Source: Styela clava
Taxonomy: Eukaryota > Chordata > Ascidiacea > Stolidobranchia > Styelidae
Reading direction: 5' to 3'
Assembly: GCF_964204865.1 (NCBI RefSeq)
Contig: NC_135263.1
Coordinates: 3,784,501 to 3,848,500 of the forward strand
DNA length: 64,000 nt
Below the pieces are notes generated by a model. It was not told where the DNA came from, ran no database searches, and was given only the letters and a program-made list of their open reading frames with translations. Both the position numbers and the translations under genes were made by a program. Of this stretch, positions 34,249 through 45,689 are shown piece by piece. Positions within the stretch are counted from its first letter, which is position 1, and each line of letters begins with the position of its first letter.

Positions 34249-35135
34249 TAGTTATATGTTTATGATTGAATAGGAATTATAGCTCCACTGAATGTCCCTT
34301 ATTGTTAGTTATTTGCAATTAAGTTATTTATCTTAATTGTGATTTAATTTGTTCACTTTTGTAAAACCCCGTTAGGGTACCCATTACCCGTTACGGTACT
34401 AGTTACCCATTACCCCGGTGTGGACGTTTCGTATTTGTTCTCAAGACGTTATCTACACCTGCAAATTACCTATATATTTACTGTCATTATTTCTGGATTT
34501 GCTGCTATTAACATTTAAAGTGCTGTGGAACCTTTTCAATATAAGTTTCAAAGTAATTCAGATTGTTTGACAGTGTGGAACTGGGGAGGTATTTTGCAAG
34601 GTTCAACTAAGATCGTATCAAAGTATTATTGTTTGCACCGAGCAAAAGGTTCGGAGTCTACAGTACGCTAAAGTCAAACGCTAGAATTCTAGTCCAAATA
34701 TCGAACACTCGCATCCAACGGCTGTTTAGAATAAATAAAATGAGACTACCGGTAGCGAAATAAAACTTTGTAACTAACTAGGTTAGATTGTATACTGTTC
34801 ATTTAGTGCTCACACAATCAATTAATATAGTGATATATTTAGCATGCTTAGATGAAAATGATAAGTTGAGAAATCTTTTGCGTGTCGACTGTCGAGTACC
34901 GTACGGTACCGGTATGCCTTTCGGTACCGGTATATGAGCACGTTTTCTTATCACTTTGTTATCCCTTGCACAGTATTCCAACCAAACACATTTAATTTAA
35001 TAGATTTATCCTCGCCATTGAAGTTGTAAGTGAAAGAGCCACCTTTCCATCTCCCAAGAAGAGCTTTCGTGCAGTTGCAGGCATACCCGTTAACCGCCGT
35101 CGCATGACGAGTGGTCCATGGCGAGTTGGCCTCCA
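34249..35135. other. Interval with no gene seen
   Basis: AT-rich DNA. 34,373-34,422 has a short palindromic run of 'gttagggtaccc / gttacggtac / agttaccc'. 34,895-34,930 has GGTACCGGTA repeats. The 5' end of the hAT transposase that follows is not visible as a TIR. Confidence 0.5.
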
Positions 35136-36923
35136 CCCAAACAAGTTAAAATTACTGACGCATTAAGATTGTATATTTTTCAAAAAATAGAGGGGAAGAG
35201 ATTACCCGTTGCCTAGTAGAATTCATAGTCACAGACATGCGCCCCGTTTCAATTGTGGAAGGTGCAGAATTTCAAAACCTGATGTCAGTAATGGAACCAA
35301 ACTTTGTAATACCATCCAGGCGAACAATAACACGCAAAATAGAGTTGAAATTTCATGATGTAAAAGATAAGCTGAAAGCCAAAGTTGACAAAGCAAACTG
35401 TATATCGCTCACTACAGACTTATGGTCTAGCATCAACTTGGAATCTTTTCTTGGCATCACAGCACACTTCTGTTCAGAAGATTCGTATCCTTGGTGTAGA
35501 GCCTGTACATAAAAGGCACACTGCCGACAATATTGTAGAATGGATTTGTGGAACTGTTGAGCAGTACAGCATTGAAAATAAAGTAACAGCTTTGGTCTCA
35601 GATAACGGCTCCAATATGTTGAAAGCTAGAAAAATTCTGGAGACTGACAAAAATTGGAAAAGTGTTTCTTATGCAGCACACACATTACAGTTATGCCTCA
35701 ATTCTGGGTTTTCAATACCTGCTTTGGATCATGCATTTGCAAGTGCCAGGCGTCTTGTCAATCACTTTAAACGATCACACATGGCCACTGAGGCATTAAA
35801 AACAAAATGTCAAATGATGGAGATTGAAGATCTGAAGTTGATTGTGGATGTAGCGACTCGCTGGGGTAGTACATTTGAGATGCTTAATAGACTGGTGAAG
35901 TTGCATTGCCCTATTTCTTTGGTTTTAAATGGCAGAAACATTATATCACAAGCATCAACCCTTAGTATGCGTGCTAGTGACTGGGAAATAATAAAGGCCA
36001 TTTTGCCAGTTGTTGAACCATTTGATCAAGTTGTACAAAGCCTTGGTGGACAAGATTATGCACCAATCTCAACTAAAGTTCCTTCAATTCGTGGCCTGAT
36101 CAAAAAACTAGAGGTGGTAGAAACGGATGCTTCTCCAATTGAGCAATTTAAAGAAAAGTTATGTTGGAAGTCACTGGCAGATTTACAGAAACCTGGAATG
36201 ATATTTCTTTTATTGGTGCGGTTTTAGATGTTCGTTTCAAAAGCAGAGTTATGTCAAGTCTGTCGAGTTCAGATGCCGATAAGCTGCGTCTATATTTGAA
36301 GAAAGAAATGTCTGAGATGGGTCACTGTGAAAGCTTGGAACAAGATTCAATAGAATGGCCCGATGTAGACCAGAATCAGTCATCAACGTCGTCGCTTTTG
36401 TCAGAACTTATTTCAGATGCATACGATTCAGCTGGTTCAGAAGGATCTGTGGCATCAGATAAAATAGCTAATGAGCTCAACCATTACATGAGATGCAAGG
36501 GCAAGGCTACCAACATTAACCCACTTACATGGTGGCATAATAATAAAACATGTTATCCTAATTTGTCACAGCTTGCCCTTAAATATCTATCAATTCCAGC
36601 GACTCCCTGTGAACGAGTTTTCTCGACTGCAGGCCATACTGCTAGAGAGTTAAGGTCTAGCTTAACAGGCAAACACGTAGAAGCCCCGGTGTTTTTGAAA
36701 GGAAAGTCTCATTTATGACTGCATGACATAATCCATTTCATCTTGTTTTTTTCTACCATGTTCACAAGTTTTCTTGCTTTTACAATATTGTAAAATTTCG
36801 TTATCACAATCTGTTCTGTACTATTTTATTTGCTCACTGTTTGTCCCCTTGTGGAGCGAATAACTGGAATTAAGTGCGTTAACTTTTCATGCTTTTGAAT
36901 TGGTTTAATATTGCCCAGCCCTA
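35136..36923 (+). pseudogene. hAT transposase, copy 1, with frameshifts
   Basis: Collinear hAT protein in several frames. About 35,140-35,210: KQVKITDALRLYIF. 35,206-35,470: DMRPVSIVEGAEFQNLM through SLTTDLWSS, holding the first catalytic region. 35,470-36,170: ALVSDNGSNMLKA, ATRWGSTFEMLNRL. 36,175-36,718: VLDVRFKSRVMSSL, then the C-terminal dimerisation block LTWWHNNKTCYPNLSQLA, ATPCERVFSTAGH. At least three frame changes (near 35,205, 35,470 and 36,175) and stops make it inactive. The 3' terminus 'ttgcccagcccta' ends at 36,923; its complement, TAGGGCTGGGCAA, resembles the ends of the 377 bp MITE at 43,954. No 5' TIR or BED finger is found. Confidence 0.88.
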
Positions 36924-37241
36924 GTTCCTTTACACAACTTGATGTAAAATTGGCGAAATTAGTTATCTCCATATTGGTACACACACTTCTGGAGCGCCAT
37001 GAACTCTGGGTATTCAGCCCGAATATAGGAATTCAACACCTAAAATTAACAAGCGCTACTGAAACAATTCAGCAAAATGAGCACAAAACTTGCTTGTATT
37101 TGTATACTTACTTGCTCAGGAAATTTTCAGAGAGTTGCAAGTCCTTATCTATTTGGCAATGGACCAGACGGCTTTCAAAGCTATTTTTAGAAATACTATC
37201 AAATTAAATTTCGTAAATTGTGCATTAAGAATGTGCATTAA
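36924..37241. repeat. MITE fragment and repeat shared with 42,146-42,442 and 45,820-45,960
   Basis: 36,928-36,998 is the terminal part of the GCTCC-type MITE ('ggtacacacacttctggagcg'). 37,000-37,130 recurs at 42,220-42,350 and, more diverged, at 45,820-45,960. Confidence 0.75.
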
Positions 37242-37803
37242 GACATCTCGACTTTTCAGCAATCTGTATTGTGGCCTGGACATTCCTACTGTTGTTCCAT
37301 TTACGGTGAAACCACCGAACACAAATGTCTCAGATCAGGCCTTCTTGCCTGCTGGTGACAGTAGAAATGCATTCGTTGTAGACATTAGTTGAATTCATCG
37401 TTGCTTTGAGGTTAAAAATCGTAGTAAATAGAAGTCATAATAACAATTCGCAGAATCAGTTCAAGAACTGTGTTATTGTATCCGTTGACATTGCCACATT
37501 TATAGTGCTTGGCTATGGTAAGGCGTAAGACCGGAGATAAATTACGCTTAAGCTCAGTGATAATACTATCTGGGCTGGCGTAAAATCGTAGATAGGTCAA
37601 AGATACCTAGTTTTTAGATAAGTGGATGAAACTGGGTCGCTGTTATCTTTTATCCTTTATCTCCGAACTCACACCTATATTATCTGCGTTTTATCTTATT
37701 GATACGAACGCAAGATAAGAGATACCAAAATAAGAAAAAGCTTTCTACTAACATTGAAAAATAAATGAATCAAATTTGGGTAAAAAGGCTGAAACATTGT
37801 CTA
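37242..37803. repeat. Duplicated block P, copy 2
   Basis: Sister of 27,643-28,222, without the 2 kb insertion, leading directly into the minisatellite. Confidence 0.9.
37260..37392 (+). CDS. Candidate terminal exon in block P, copy 2
   Basis: Same acceptor, 133 nt length and stop as 27,661-27,793; reads LYCGLDIPTVVPFTVKPPNT, then SDQAFLPAG and ends VVDIS. Function unknown. An upstream open frame joins without an in-frame stop from about 37,090, but that part is repeat DNA shared with 42,300. Confidence 0.35.
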
Positions 37804-38250
37804 TATGAAAGAAAATAGACATGGCGAGTTAGCCCTTTCTCCCTCTCTCGAAGTCGCGATGTCGATCTACAAATATAAAGAAAATAGACATGACGAGTTA
37901 GCCCTCTCTTTCTCTCGAAGTCGCGATGTCGATCAACAAATATAAAGAAAATAGACATGGCGAGTTAGCCCTCCCTCTCTGTCGCGATGTCGATCAACAA
38001 ATACAAAGAAAATAGACATGACGAGTTAGCCCTCTCTCTCTCTTTCTCTCGAAGTCGTGATGTCGATCAACAAATATAAAGAAAATAGACGTGGCGAGTT
38101 AGCCCTCCCTCTCTGTCGCGATGTCGATCAACAAATATAAAGAAAATAGACATGACGAGTTAGCCCTCTCTCTCTCTTTCTCTCGAAGTCGCGATGTCGA
38201 TCAACAAATATAAAGAAAATAGACATGGCGAGTTAGCCCTCTCTCTCGCT
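37803..38250. repeat. Minisatellite, copy 2
   Basis: About eight units of the same motif as 30,250-30,598 ('gaaaatagacatggcgagtt', (ct)n, 'gaagtcgcgatgtcgatcaa'). After it, 38,250-38,447 matches 30,598-30,788, which fixes the right border of the duplicated segment. Confidence 0.92.
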
Positions 38251-38535
38251 GTTACGGACTGCTAATAATCAAATTTCATTTTGTAATCAAGTTGTTTACA
38301 TTATAGTGTGGCAATCGCGTTGCTCAATTTATTTACGTGTACCCCTTTGTGATGTCACATCGAGACGTTTCTAGACTTGCCGAAGTAGGCGAGCATCTTT
38401 GATTATCGAGACGTGTGTGTCGTTTGTAACTGTAATTCCTAGATTATGGTTGTAATGCAGTAGGTTGCATATGACGTAGTTTAGTTACCGTGACCATTAG
38501 ATGTCAAATTAAAATCAATGAATTATTATCAAATT

Positions 38536-39624
38536 AAAAATTCTGGAGACTGACAAAAATTGGAAAAGTGTTTCTTGTGCAGCACACACATTACAGTTAT
38601 GCCTAAATTCTGGGTTTTCAATACCTGCTTTGGATCATGCATTTGCAAGTGCCAGGCGTCTTGTCAATCACTTTAAACAATCACCCATGGCCACTGAGGC
38701 ATTAAAAACAAAATGTCAAATGATGGGGATTGAAGATCTGAAGTTGATTGTGGATGTAGCGACTCGCTGGGGTAGTACATTTGAGATGCTTAATAGACTG
38801 GTGAAGTTGCATTGCCCTATTTCTTTGGTTTTAAATGACAGAAACATTATATCACAACCATCAACTCTTAGTATGCGTGCTAGTGACTGGGAAATAATAG
38901 AGGCCATTTTGCCAGTTGTTGAACCATTTGATCAAGTTGTACAAAGCCTTGGTGGACAAGATTATGCAACAATCTCAACTAAAGTTCCTTCAATTCGTGG
39001 CCTGATTAAAAAACTAGAGGTGGTAGAAACGGATGCTTCTCCAAGTAAGCAATTTAAAGAAAAGTTATGTTGGAAGTCACTGGCAGATTTACAGAAACCT
39101 GGAATGATATTTCTTTTATTAGTGCGGTTCTTTTATTATATATTCGTTTCAAAAGCAGAGTTATGTCAAGTCTGTCGAGTTCAGATGCCGATAAGCTGCT
39201 TTTATATTTGGAGAAAGAAATGTCTGAGATGGGTCACTGTGAAAGCTTGGAACAAGATTCAATGGAATTCCCCGATGTAGACCAGAATCAGCCATCAACG
39301 TCGTCGCTTTTGTCAGAACTTATTTCAGATGCATACGATTCAGCTGGTTCAGAAGGATCTGTGGCATCAGATAAAATAGCTAATGAGCTCAACCATTACA
39401 TGAGATGCAAGGCTACCAACATTGACCCACTTACATGGTGGCATAATAATAAAACATGTTATCCTAATTTGTCACAGCTTGCCCTTAAATATCTATCAAT
39501 TCCAGCGACTCCCTGTGAACGAGTTTTCTCGACTGCAGGCCATACTGCTAGAGAGTTAAGGTCTAGCTTAACAGGCAAACACGTAGAAGCCCCGGTGTTT
39601 TTGAAAGGAAAGTCTCATTTATGA
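38536..39624 (+). pseudogene. hAT transposase, copy 2, 5'-truncated
   Basis: Begins abruptly at 38,536, matching copy 1 from 35,630 onward with a few percent divergence. Frame 1 to about 39,100 carries ATRWGSTFEMLNRL; frame 2 to 39,624 carries LTWWHNNKTCYPNLSQLA and the ERVFSTAGH block. The frameshift near 39,080 is shared with copy 1, so it predates the duplication. A 6 bp deletion (MRCKATN for MRCKGKATN) and a disturbed VLDVRF motif are specific to this copy. Confidence 0.88.
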
Positions 39625-39770
39625 CTGCATGACATAATCAATTTCATCTTGTTTTTTTCTACCATGTTCAAAGTTTTCTTGCTTTTACAATATTGTAAAA
39701 TTTCATCATCGCAATCTGTTTTGTACTATTTGCTCACTGTTTGTCCCCTTGTGGAGCGAATAACTGGAAT

Positions 39771-42095
39771 TACCGTATTTTCCGGCGAATAAGACTACCC
39801 GGCCAATAAGACGAGGCCTGTTTTTGGCACCAAAAAAAGGGGTTTTTCCGTGTATTCGTCCAATAAGACGAGTAAGAAAATCGCAACCCTGCGTCTCCGT
39901 TCGACAGTTAAGCAAAAAAGCGCACTATTATTTTTAACCGATTCTGTTGTTGTATTTTTCAGTTACGCGCTAATGCACTCTCTTTTCATTGATCTTTGTC
40001 GTGTTGACGATATACGCGACAAATTCAAAAGCGCCTTATTCACGCGCTAATGCACTCTGGCTTTCATTGACCTTTGTCGTGTTGACGATATACGCGCCAA
40101 ATTGAAAGCGCCTCATTCACTGCGTCATCAGTAATATAAGTTTATTATTTCGCCGTGAAAGATGTCTACATCTACAAAAAGAATGCGTTAGGATGCTGCT
40201 TTCAAACTAAAAGTAGTTGATCTAGCCTTACAAACAACAAACGTGAAAGCCGCTCTCCAATACGGTGTTACCGGAAAACTGGTCCGTGATTGGAAGAAAG
40301 CAGAATGTGTACTCAAAGAAATGCCGAGAAAAAGTAAATGTAACCAGAAAAATCAACCGAAATGGCCAAAACTGGAGGATTGTGTAGCGGAATGGGTGGA
40401 AGCAAACCGAAAGAAAGGCTTGACTGTCACGCGTGCACAGGTGCGTCTTTATGCACTAAACTGGGCTGGTAAAAACGAAGAAGATTCATTAAATTTCAGA
40501 TCAACTAACAGCTGGTGTAATCGCTTCATGAATCGGCACAACCTAGTACTTCGTCAAAAAACTAAGATTGCGCAGAAATTGCCAAGAGATATGGATAATA
40601 AAATCGCCTCGTTCCAAAAATTTATCATTCGTCACCGTCAAAAACACGATTACCCGTTACAGATGATCGGAAATATGGACGAGACACCTGTATATTTCGA
40701 TATGGTAGGAAACAAAACTATTAATAAAGTTGGCGAGAAAACTATATGGGTTAGGACATCAGGCCACGAGAAACAACGTTTCACAGTAGTTCTATCGTGC
40801 CTTGCGGATGGAACAAAATTGCCGCCTATGGTAATTTTTAAAAGGAAGACCTTTCCAAAAAAACAAAAATTCCCGAATGGAATGATCGTCCACACTCAAG
40901 AAAACGGATGGATGGATGACGAGGGGTGTATAAGGTGGATAAATGAAGGGTGGTCGCGTCGTCCTGGTGGACTCCTGAAACCAAGATCCCTGCTTGTTTG
41001 GGACATGTTTAAATCACATCTCTGTGAAAATGTAAAACAAGCAGTTAGACGGTGCAACACAGATATTGCCGTGATTCCCGGTGGTCTAACATCTGTCACG
41101 CAGCCATTGGACGTATGTCTAAATAAACCTTTTAAAGATCGGCTGCGTAAATGCTGGAATGAATGGATGGCTTCCGGGGACCAAACTTTCACTCCAGCCG
41201 GAAATATGCGCGCCGCATCACTGGCCACGGTTTGTGAATGGGTTTTGAAATCGTGGGGGGACATTAAGGTTGGAACAGTAGAACGGTCTTTTAAAAAATG
41301 CGGCATTTCGAACGCTATGGATGGGACGGAGGACGATCTCTTATGGTTGGATGACGGCAAGGACGACCGCAATACTCAACCAACACCAACCGAAAATGAC
41401 CCCTATGACGATCAGGTGTCCGCCGAAGACTGGGGTCGATTGTTTGACGATAACGATGATGATGAAAAAATTTACTTGACTTGAATTTCGTGTTTTTAAA
41501 AGTTATATATTTAAATGACCATTGTTAAATTTAGTTTCCGCTCAAATGTTGTTTATTTGCGTTAATATTATATTATTCAAATATTTCTGCGGCTAATTAT
41601 AAATCCATGGTGAGACCTCCGTATTTACGCATGGGCAATTCAAAGTATTGAAATTTGATATTCGGATTCGGTCATCGCGCAATAACTTTGATCTGTCTAG
41701 TAATGATTAACAGATTGATGTTTCTCTCGCGATAGCGTGCGCGCCCGCATCTCTCATTTCATCGATTACTTTTGCTCGTGATGCACACACAAATGCGACG
41801 CCATCTTGGCGACTTATACTCTGCTCGTGATGCACACGCAAATGTGGAAACTTCAAATACAATAATTAAAAAGCGTTTATATTCCAGATTTACCAAGCGA
41901 GAACGCCTATTCATCAAACTAAACTGTCGGGGAGGGCATATTATCGCTCGCAAGATATTTCATGGTCCTAATTGCAGAATAAACTGACATCGAAAAAAAT
42001 TAATATTACCATATTCGCCCAATAAGACGACCCCCCCTAAATCAGGCCAAAAATTTAGGTCTAGAAAATCGTCTTATTCGCCGGAAAATACGGTA
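39771..42095 (+). mobile_element. Pogo/Tigger-type element, 2,325 bp including TA duplication
   Basis: TIRs CCGTATTTTCCGGCGAATAA at 39,773 and the complement ending at 42,093, with TA on both sides. The empty site 'ggaattaagtgcg' is preserved in the sister duplicate at 36,866-36,880. Encodes one transposase with a DDE domain. Also holds a two-unit 77 bp tandem repeat (39,965-40,118) upstream of the gene and a 'gctcgtgatgcacac' repeat downstream (41,774, 41,824). Near-intact TIRs suggest a fairly young insertion. Confidence 0.95.
40162..41484 (+). pseudogene. Pogo/Tigger transposase with one early stop codon
   Basis: From ATG 40162 (STSTKRMR) the tenth codon is TAG (40,189-40,191). After it the frame is open for 430 codons to TGA at 41,482. 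Order: N-terminal psq-type helix-turn-helix (DAAFKLKVVDLAL, AALQYGV, VRDWKK), a CENP-B-type second helix-turn-helix (about residues 80-140, ending SWCNRFMNRHNL), then the DDE domain. Its three acidic residues are Asp173 in GNMDETP, Asp281 in LLVWDMFKSHL and Asp317 in TQPLDVCLN. The acidic C-terminus is typical. Without the stop this would look functional; a downstream start would lose part of the first DNA-binding helix. The stop could also be a sequencing error or allele. Confidence 0.9.
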
Positions 42096-42442
42096 AGTGC
42101 GTTAACTTTTCATGCTTTTGAATTGGTTTAAAATTGCCCAGCCCTAGTTCCTTTACACAACTTGATGTAAAACTGGCGAAATTAGTTATCTCCATATTGG
42201 TACACACACTTCTGGAGCGCCATGAACTCTGGGTATTCAGCCCGAATATAGGAATTCAACACCTAAAATAACAAGCGCTACTGAAACAATTCAGCAAAAT
42301 GAGCACAAAACTTGCTTGTATTTGTATGCTTACTTGCTCAGGAAATTTTCAGAGAGTTTCAAGTCCTTATCTATTTGGCAATGAACCAGACGGCTTTTAA
42401 AGCTATTTTTAGAAATACTATCAAATTAAATTTCGTAAATTT
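42096..42442. repeat. Right part of the duplicated transposase block, copy 2
   Basis: Continues the sequence interrupted at 39,770. Matches 36,870-37,220 including the hAT 3' terminus (42,145) and MITE end. Similarity stops at a T-rich tract near 42,440. Confidence 0.88.
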
Positions 42443-42519
42443 TTTTTTTTGCACGGTAATATGTTATTAAAAGCTTTTGGTAGACAAGACTTTGGTAACT
42501 TGGGCATAGACCAATAGCA

Positions 42520-43953
42520 AGCATAATCGACCCAATACACCTATTTAGATAGAAATGTCAACACGTAATGCTTCTTCTTGGCAAAACCTTCCATCTTATA
42601 TACATTCTGTACGTTTTAAACCTTATCTAAGGTTTTGTTTGCTCTCCTGATTTCATAATCATTTTTCATTTTTACCAATCATTTTATTGTTATGCTGATT
42701 ATGGAGTCGAAATAAACTTATACTTATGAACACGAAAGCCCGAACGAAGAAGTACGAGTATCATATCTTTCACAGTACCGATACCACAGTCTTTCTGACT
42801 TCGACAAGATGCGCAATATTTACCTTTGGTGACGTCATTATACAAAAATTAATAGTGAAAAACGAATAACATAAAGCCCATAGGAATTTTTGAAATAAAT
42901 AAAAGTAATAGCCTCCTAGAACCAACAACAATCTTTATCCACTGGAAATTTGAAAGCAATTGGCCCAGTAGTCGAAGAGAAAGGCGATATTTTCGTAACA
43001 ACATATAAAGTAAAAAATACCGAGAATAACGACAACATAATAACAAACGAACCATAGGTCCATTTCGTGTCCAATACTAAATTAGAAAGAGAGAAACACA
43101 TTCGCTGAAAAACAGTTTCTTGACTTTAAGATGCCGTTCGTGAAGCTGGGCTGTGGAATCGGGACTCGGTTTCTGGAGGTTAACGATGATAGCGGTCATA
43201 AATTCAAGCCTTAAATTACTAGCCGAAATTTTAAACTGAAATTTAAAAACGTTGCAAGTATCGCAACTTTCAGTCAAAATCGTCGTATCCCGGAATCGCA
43301 ATTTTATTACACCCAGTTGAAGTTAGGAGTTAGGACTTTTATCAACCAACAGTCAGAGTCGTTTTTTATCGATTCGGAATTAAAGTCGGATGAACTATAA
43401 AGCTTCTTAGAGCGCGCAACGAAACACAAAATCTGAATCACCCTACTCTCTGACGTAATACATTTGAAATTTCCATTAGGCGATCTACCCTTCTCACGTT
43501 GTTTCTGACCAGATGTTGACCTATATGATGTATGGAAACCAAATTTGTATTCACAAACCTAGAGAGCAGCGTGCAAATACATCGATCTAAAAATGCTAGA
43601 GTTGATATTAACCTGGGCTGTTCATTGAGTACTTCCGAAGTATGTGGGCGGACACCGGAACGTAGTATGGGTACCAGGTTGGGTTGGGGTATTTGTAATA
43701 TAACTGAATTATGGCCTAACCTGGTACACATACTACGTTCCGGTGTCCGCCGTCTTGGTTCACATACTTCTGGAGTACCGTCGATTGAGCACTAGCTCGT
43801 CAAAATCGACCTAACAATTCTTCTTAAAAAATAAAACTTGAAACAAACACCGTCCCTGGGGAGTTCGAAAACACAAAGAATATAAAAGTAGGAAGAAAAT
43901 CCATAGGACACACTTCGATCTTATACAACGGGAATTGCCAAACGATCCATAGG
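42520..43953. repeat. Tandem block Q, unit 1
   Basis: First of three related units (others 44,331-45,600 and 46,490-48,660). Shared landmarks: 'gtccatttcgtgtccaatac', 'ggctgtggaatcgggactcg', and the region with minus-strand frame LVRNNVRRVDRLMEISN. Interrupted by a palindromic MITE (43,629-43,778). 42,940-43,075 matches a dispersed repeat also found at 22,840 and 46,790. On the minus strand 43,101-42,916 gives a hydrophobic stretch, but it has no support as an exon. Confidence 0.7.
43629..43778. mobile_element. Palindromic GCTCC-type MITE, about 150 bp
   Basis: GTACTTCCGAAGTATGTG at the left, CACATACTTCTGGAGTAC at the right. Flanks ttcattga and tcgattga fit an 8 bp TSD. Units 2 and 3 of block Q have the empty site (about 44,868 and 47,783). 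Confidence 0.82.
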
Positions 43954-44330
43954 TAGGGCTGGGCATTTCGAATCGAACCGAATATAAAATTATTCGAATC
44001 GGTTCGAAGCGAAATTTCGAATCGCCGCCATCTTGTTTTTTTACTTTCCGCCAATGTTCGAGGTGAATTTCTCAATTTTTTTATTGAAGCTATACTTTTT
44101 CAACGCAATGATACAACGAATTGATGAAAACGTTTTTTATTGTGTGTGAACGCTCAGCAATGTGCCTCAGTGATGTATTCTATGTTATCGGTATTTTATG
44201 TGTCTGGTGGATCTAATACAATAAGAAATTTACATACAATTTTATATCTCTCAAGTATTCGAGATGCGATTCGAAAAAATTATTCGATTCGATTCTGAAA
44301 TCATCAGGTATTCGAAAATGCCCAGCCCTA
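43954..44330. mobile_element. hAT-type MITE with perfect TSD, 377 bp
   Basis: TIRs TAGGGCTGGGCATTTCGAAT and its near complement (ATTCGAAAATGCCCAGCCCTA at the right end, one base offset). TSD tccatagg at 43,946-43,953 and 44,331-44,338. Its outer bases are shared with the terminus of the hAT transposase copies (36,923, 42,145), so such a transposase could have mobilised it. Confidence 0.93.
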
Positions 44331-45600
44331 TCCATAGGTTCTCCAATACTATATCAGAAAGAGAGAAATACATTCGCAGAAAAACAGCTTATTGACTTGA
44401 CTTTAAAATGGCGTTTGTGAATATGGACTGTGGAATCGGGACTCGGTATCTGAAGGTCCCCGATGATGACAGTCATAAATTCAAGCCTTCAAAATTGGTA
44501 GTCGGAATTTTAAACTGGAATCTACAAACATCGCAGTTTTCAGTCAAAATCCTCGTATCCGAGAATCAAAGTTTTATTATACATTACAGTCGAAGTCGAT
44601 TTTTACCGATTCGGAATCAAAGTCGGATGAACTGTAGAACCTCTTAATCCGCGCAACAAAACAAAAATCTGAATTATCCCACTCTTCGACGTATTATATT
44701 TGAAATTACCATTAGGCGATCCAACCTTCTCATGTCGTTCCTGACCAGTTGTTGACCTAAGGACGCATGATGCATGGAAACCAAATTCTGGTTCATAAAC
44801 CAAGAGTGCAACGCGCAAATATATTGACACAAACATATGATACAGTCACTATTGAGATAGGTTTTTCATTGAGCAATAGCTCGTCATAATCGAACATGCA
44901 GTGGATAACCTAATACGTCGTGGCACAATTCTTCTTAAAAAATAAAATTTACGAGCCTTCTTCAATAGACTGTTAAGAAGGTACTACCGTAGTATGTGTA
45001 CCAGGTTAGGCCATAATTTTATTCCGATTTTCCTTATTTTAGTTCTATTACGAGTTCGGTTACTGTCTGTGTTAGCCAAGTGAATATACCCCCTACCCAT
45101 ATGTTTCAGTCCCTTTACACAATCTAATGTAAAGTAGGCGAACAAAATTATTTACCTCAATATTGGTACACACACTTCTGGAATGCCGTTACGAATGCGT
45201 ATCAAATGTATTGACTTTTGAGTTTCTTTGACATTTTTTTATCACCTTCAAATGTCCGAAAATTCGTGTTTGCCATTTTTACTTCTTTTTTTTATTCTGA
45301 ATGTACAAAGTGTATTTTCTGTATAGTGGGAAATATATCACTGATAGTAAAACCCCTTTCATAACCTAGTTGTCCTTTAATTGCGTAATGCGTGGGATGG
45401 AGTCAAAGGACACCGGAGCTAAATAAAGCAATATAGCATGTGATCTGATGTTCAATTTGCGTAGAATGACGTTGTCCATTTCCTCGACCCCCACCTTGTT
45501 ACCATAATATGATGCCAGATATTAAAATAAGAACAACAACATCATGTCATCACATTTGGCATGGCTGTCAAGGCAAATGCAGATGTATGTCAGAATAAGC
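44331..45600. repeat. Tandem block Q, unit 2
   Basis: Related to units 1 and 3. Minus-strand frame at 44,830-44,680 reads YICALHSWFMNQNLVSMHHA, then RNDMRRLDRLMVISN, as in unit 3. Contains a near full-length MITE (44,982-45,187), and 45,187-45,600 matches 48,257-48,655. In that last part a minus-strand frame that is open in unit 3 has a stop here. Confidence 0.7.
44982..45187. mobile_element. GCTCC-type MITE in block Q, unit 2
   Basis: 'ggtactaccgtagtatgtgt' to 'ggtacacacacttctggaat'; same site and orientation as 48,053-48,257, so inserted before the units duplicated. Confidence 0.8.
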
Positions 45601-45689
45601 ATTGCTGTTACAAACATTTCAGATCACCTTAATATACAGGGTGTCCATAAAGTCATTTTACGATTTCAATTCTGGTATGAAGTCAGTTA

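Noticed and set aside
44408..44647. Plus-strand frame in block Q starting MAFVNMDCGIGTRYL, superficially like loop 1 of the channel protein
   Set aside because: In units 1 and 3 the frame stops after about 27 codons and nothing else of the channel aligns. The MAFVN match is too short.
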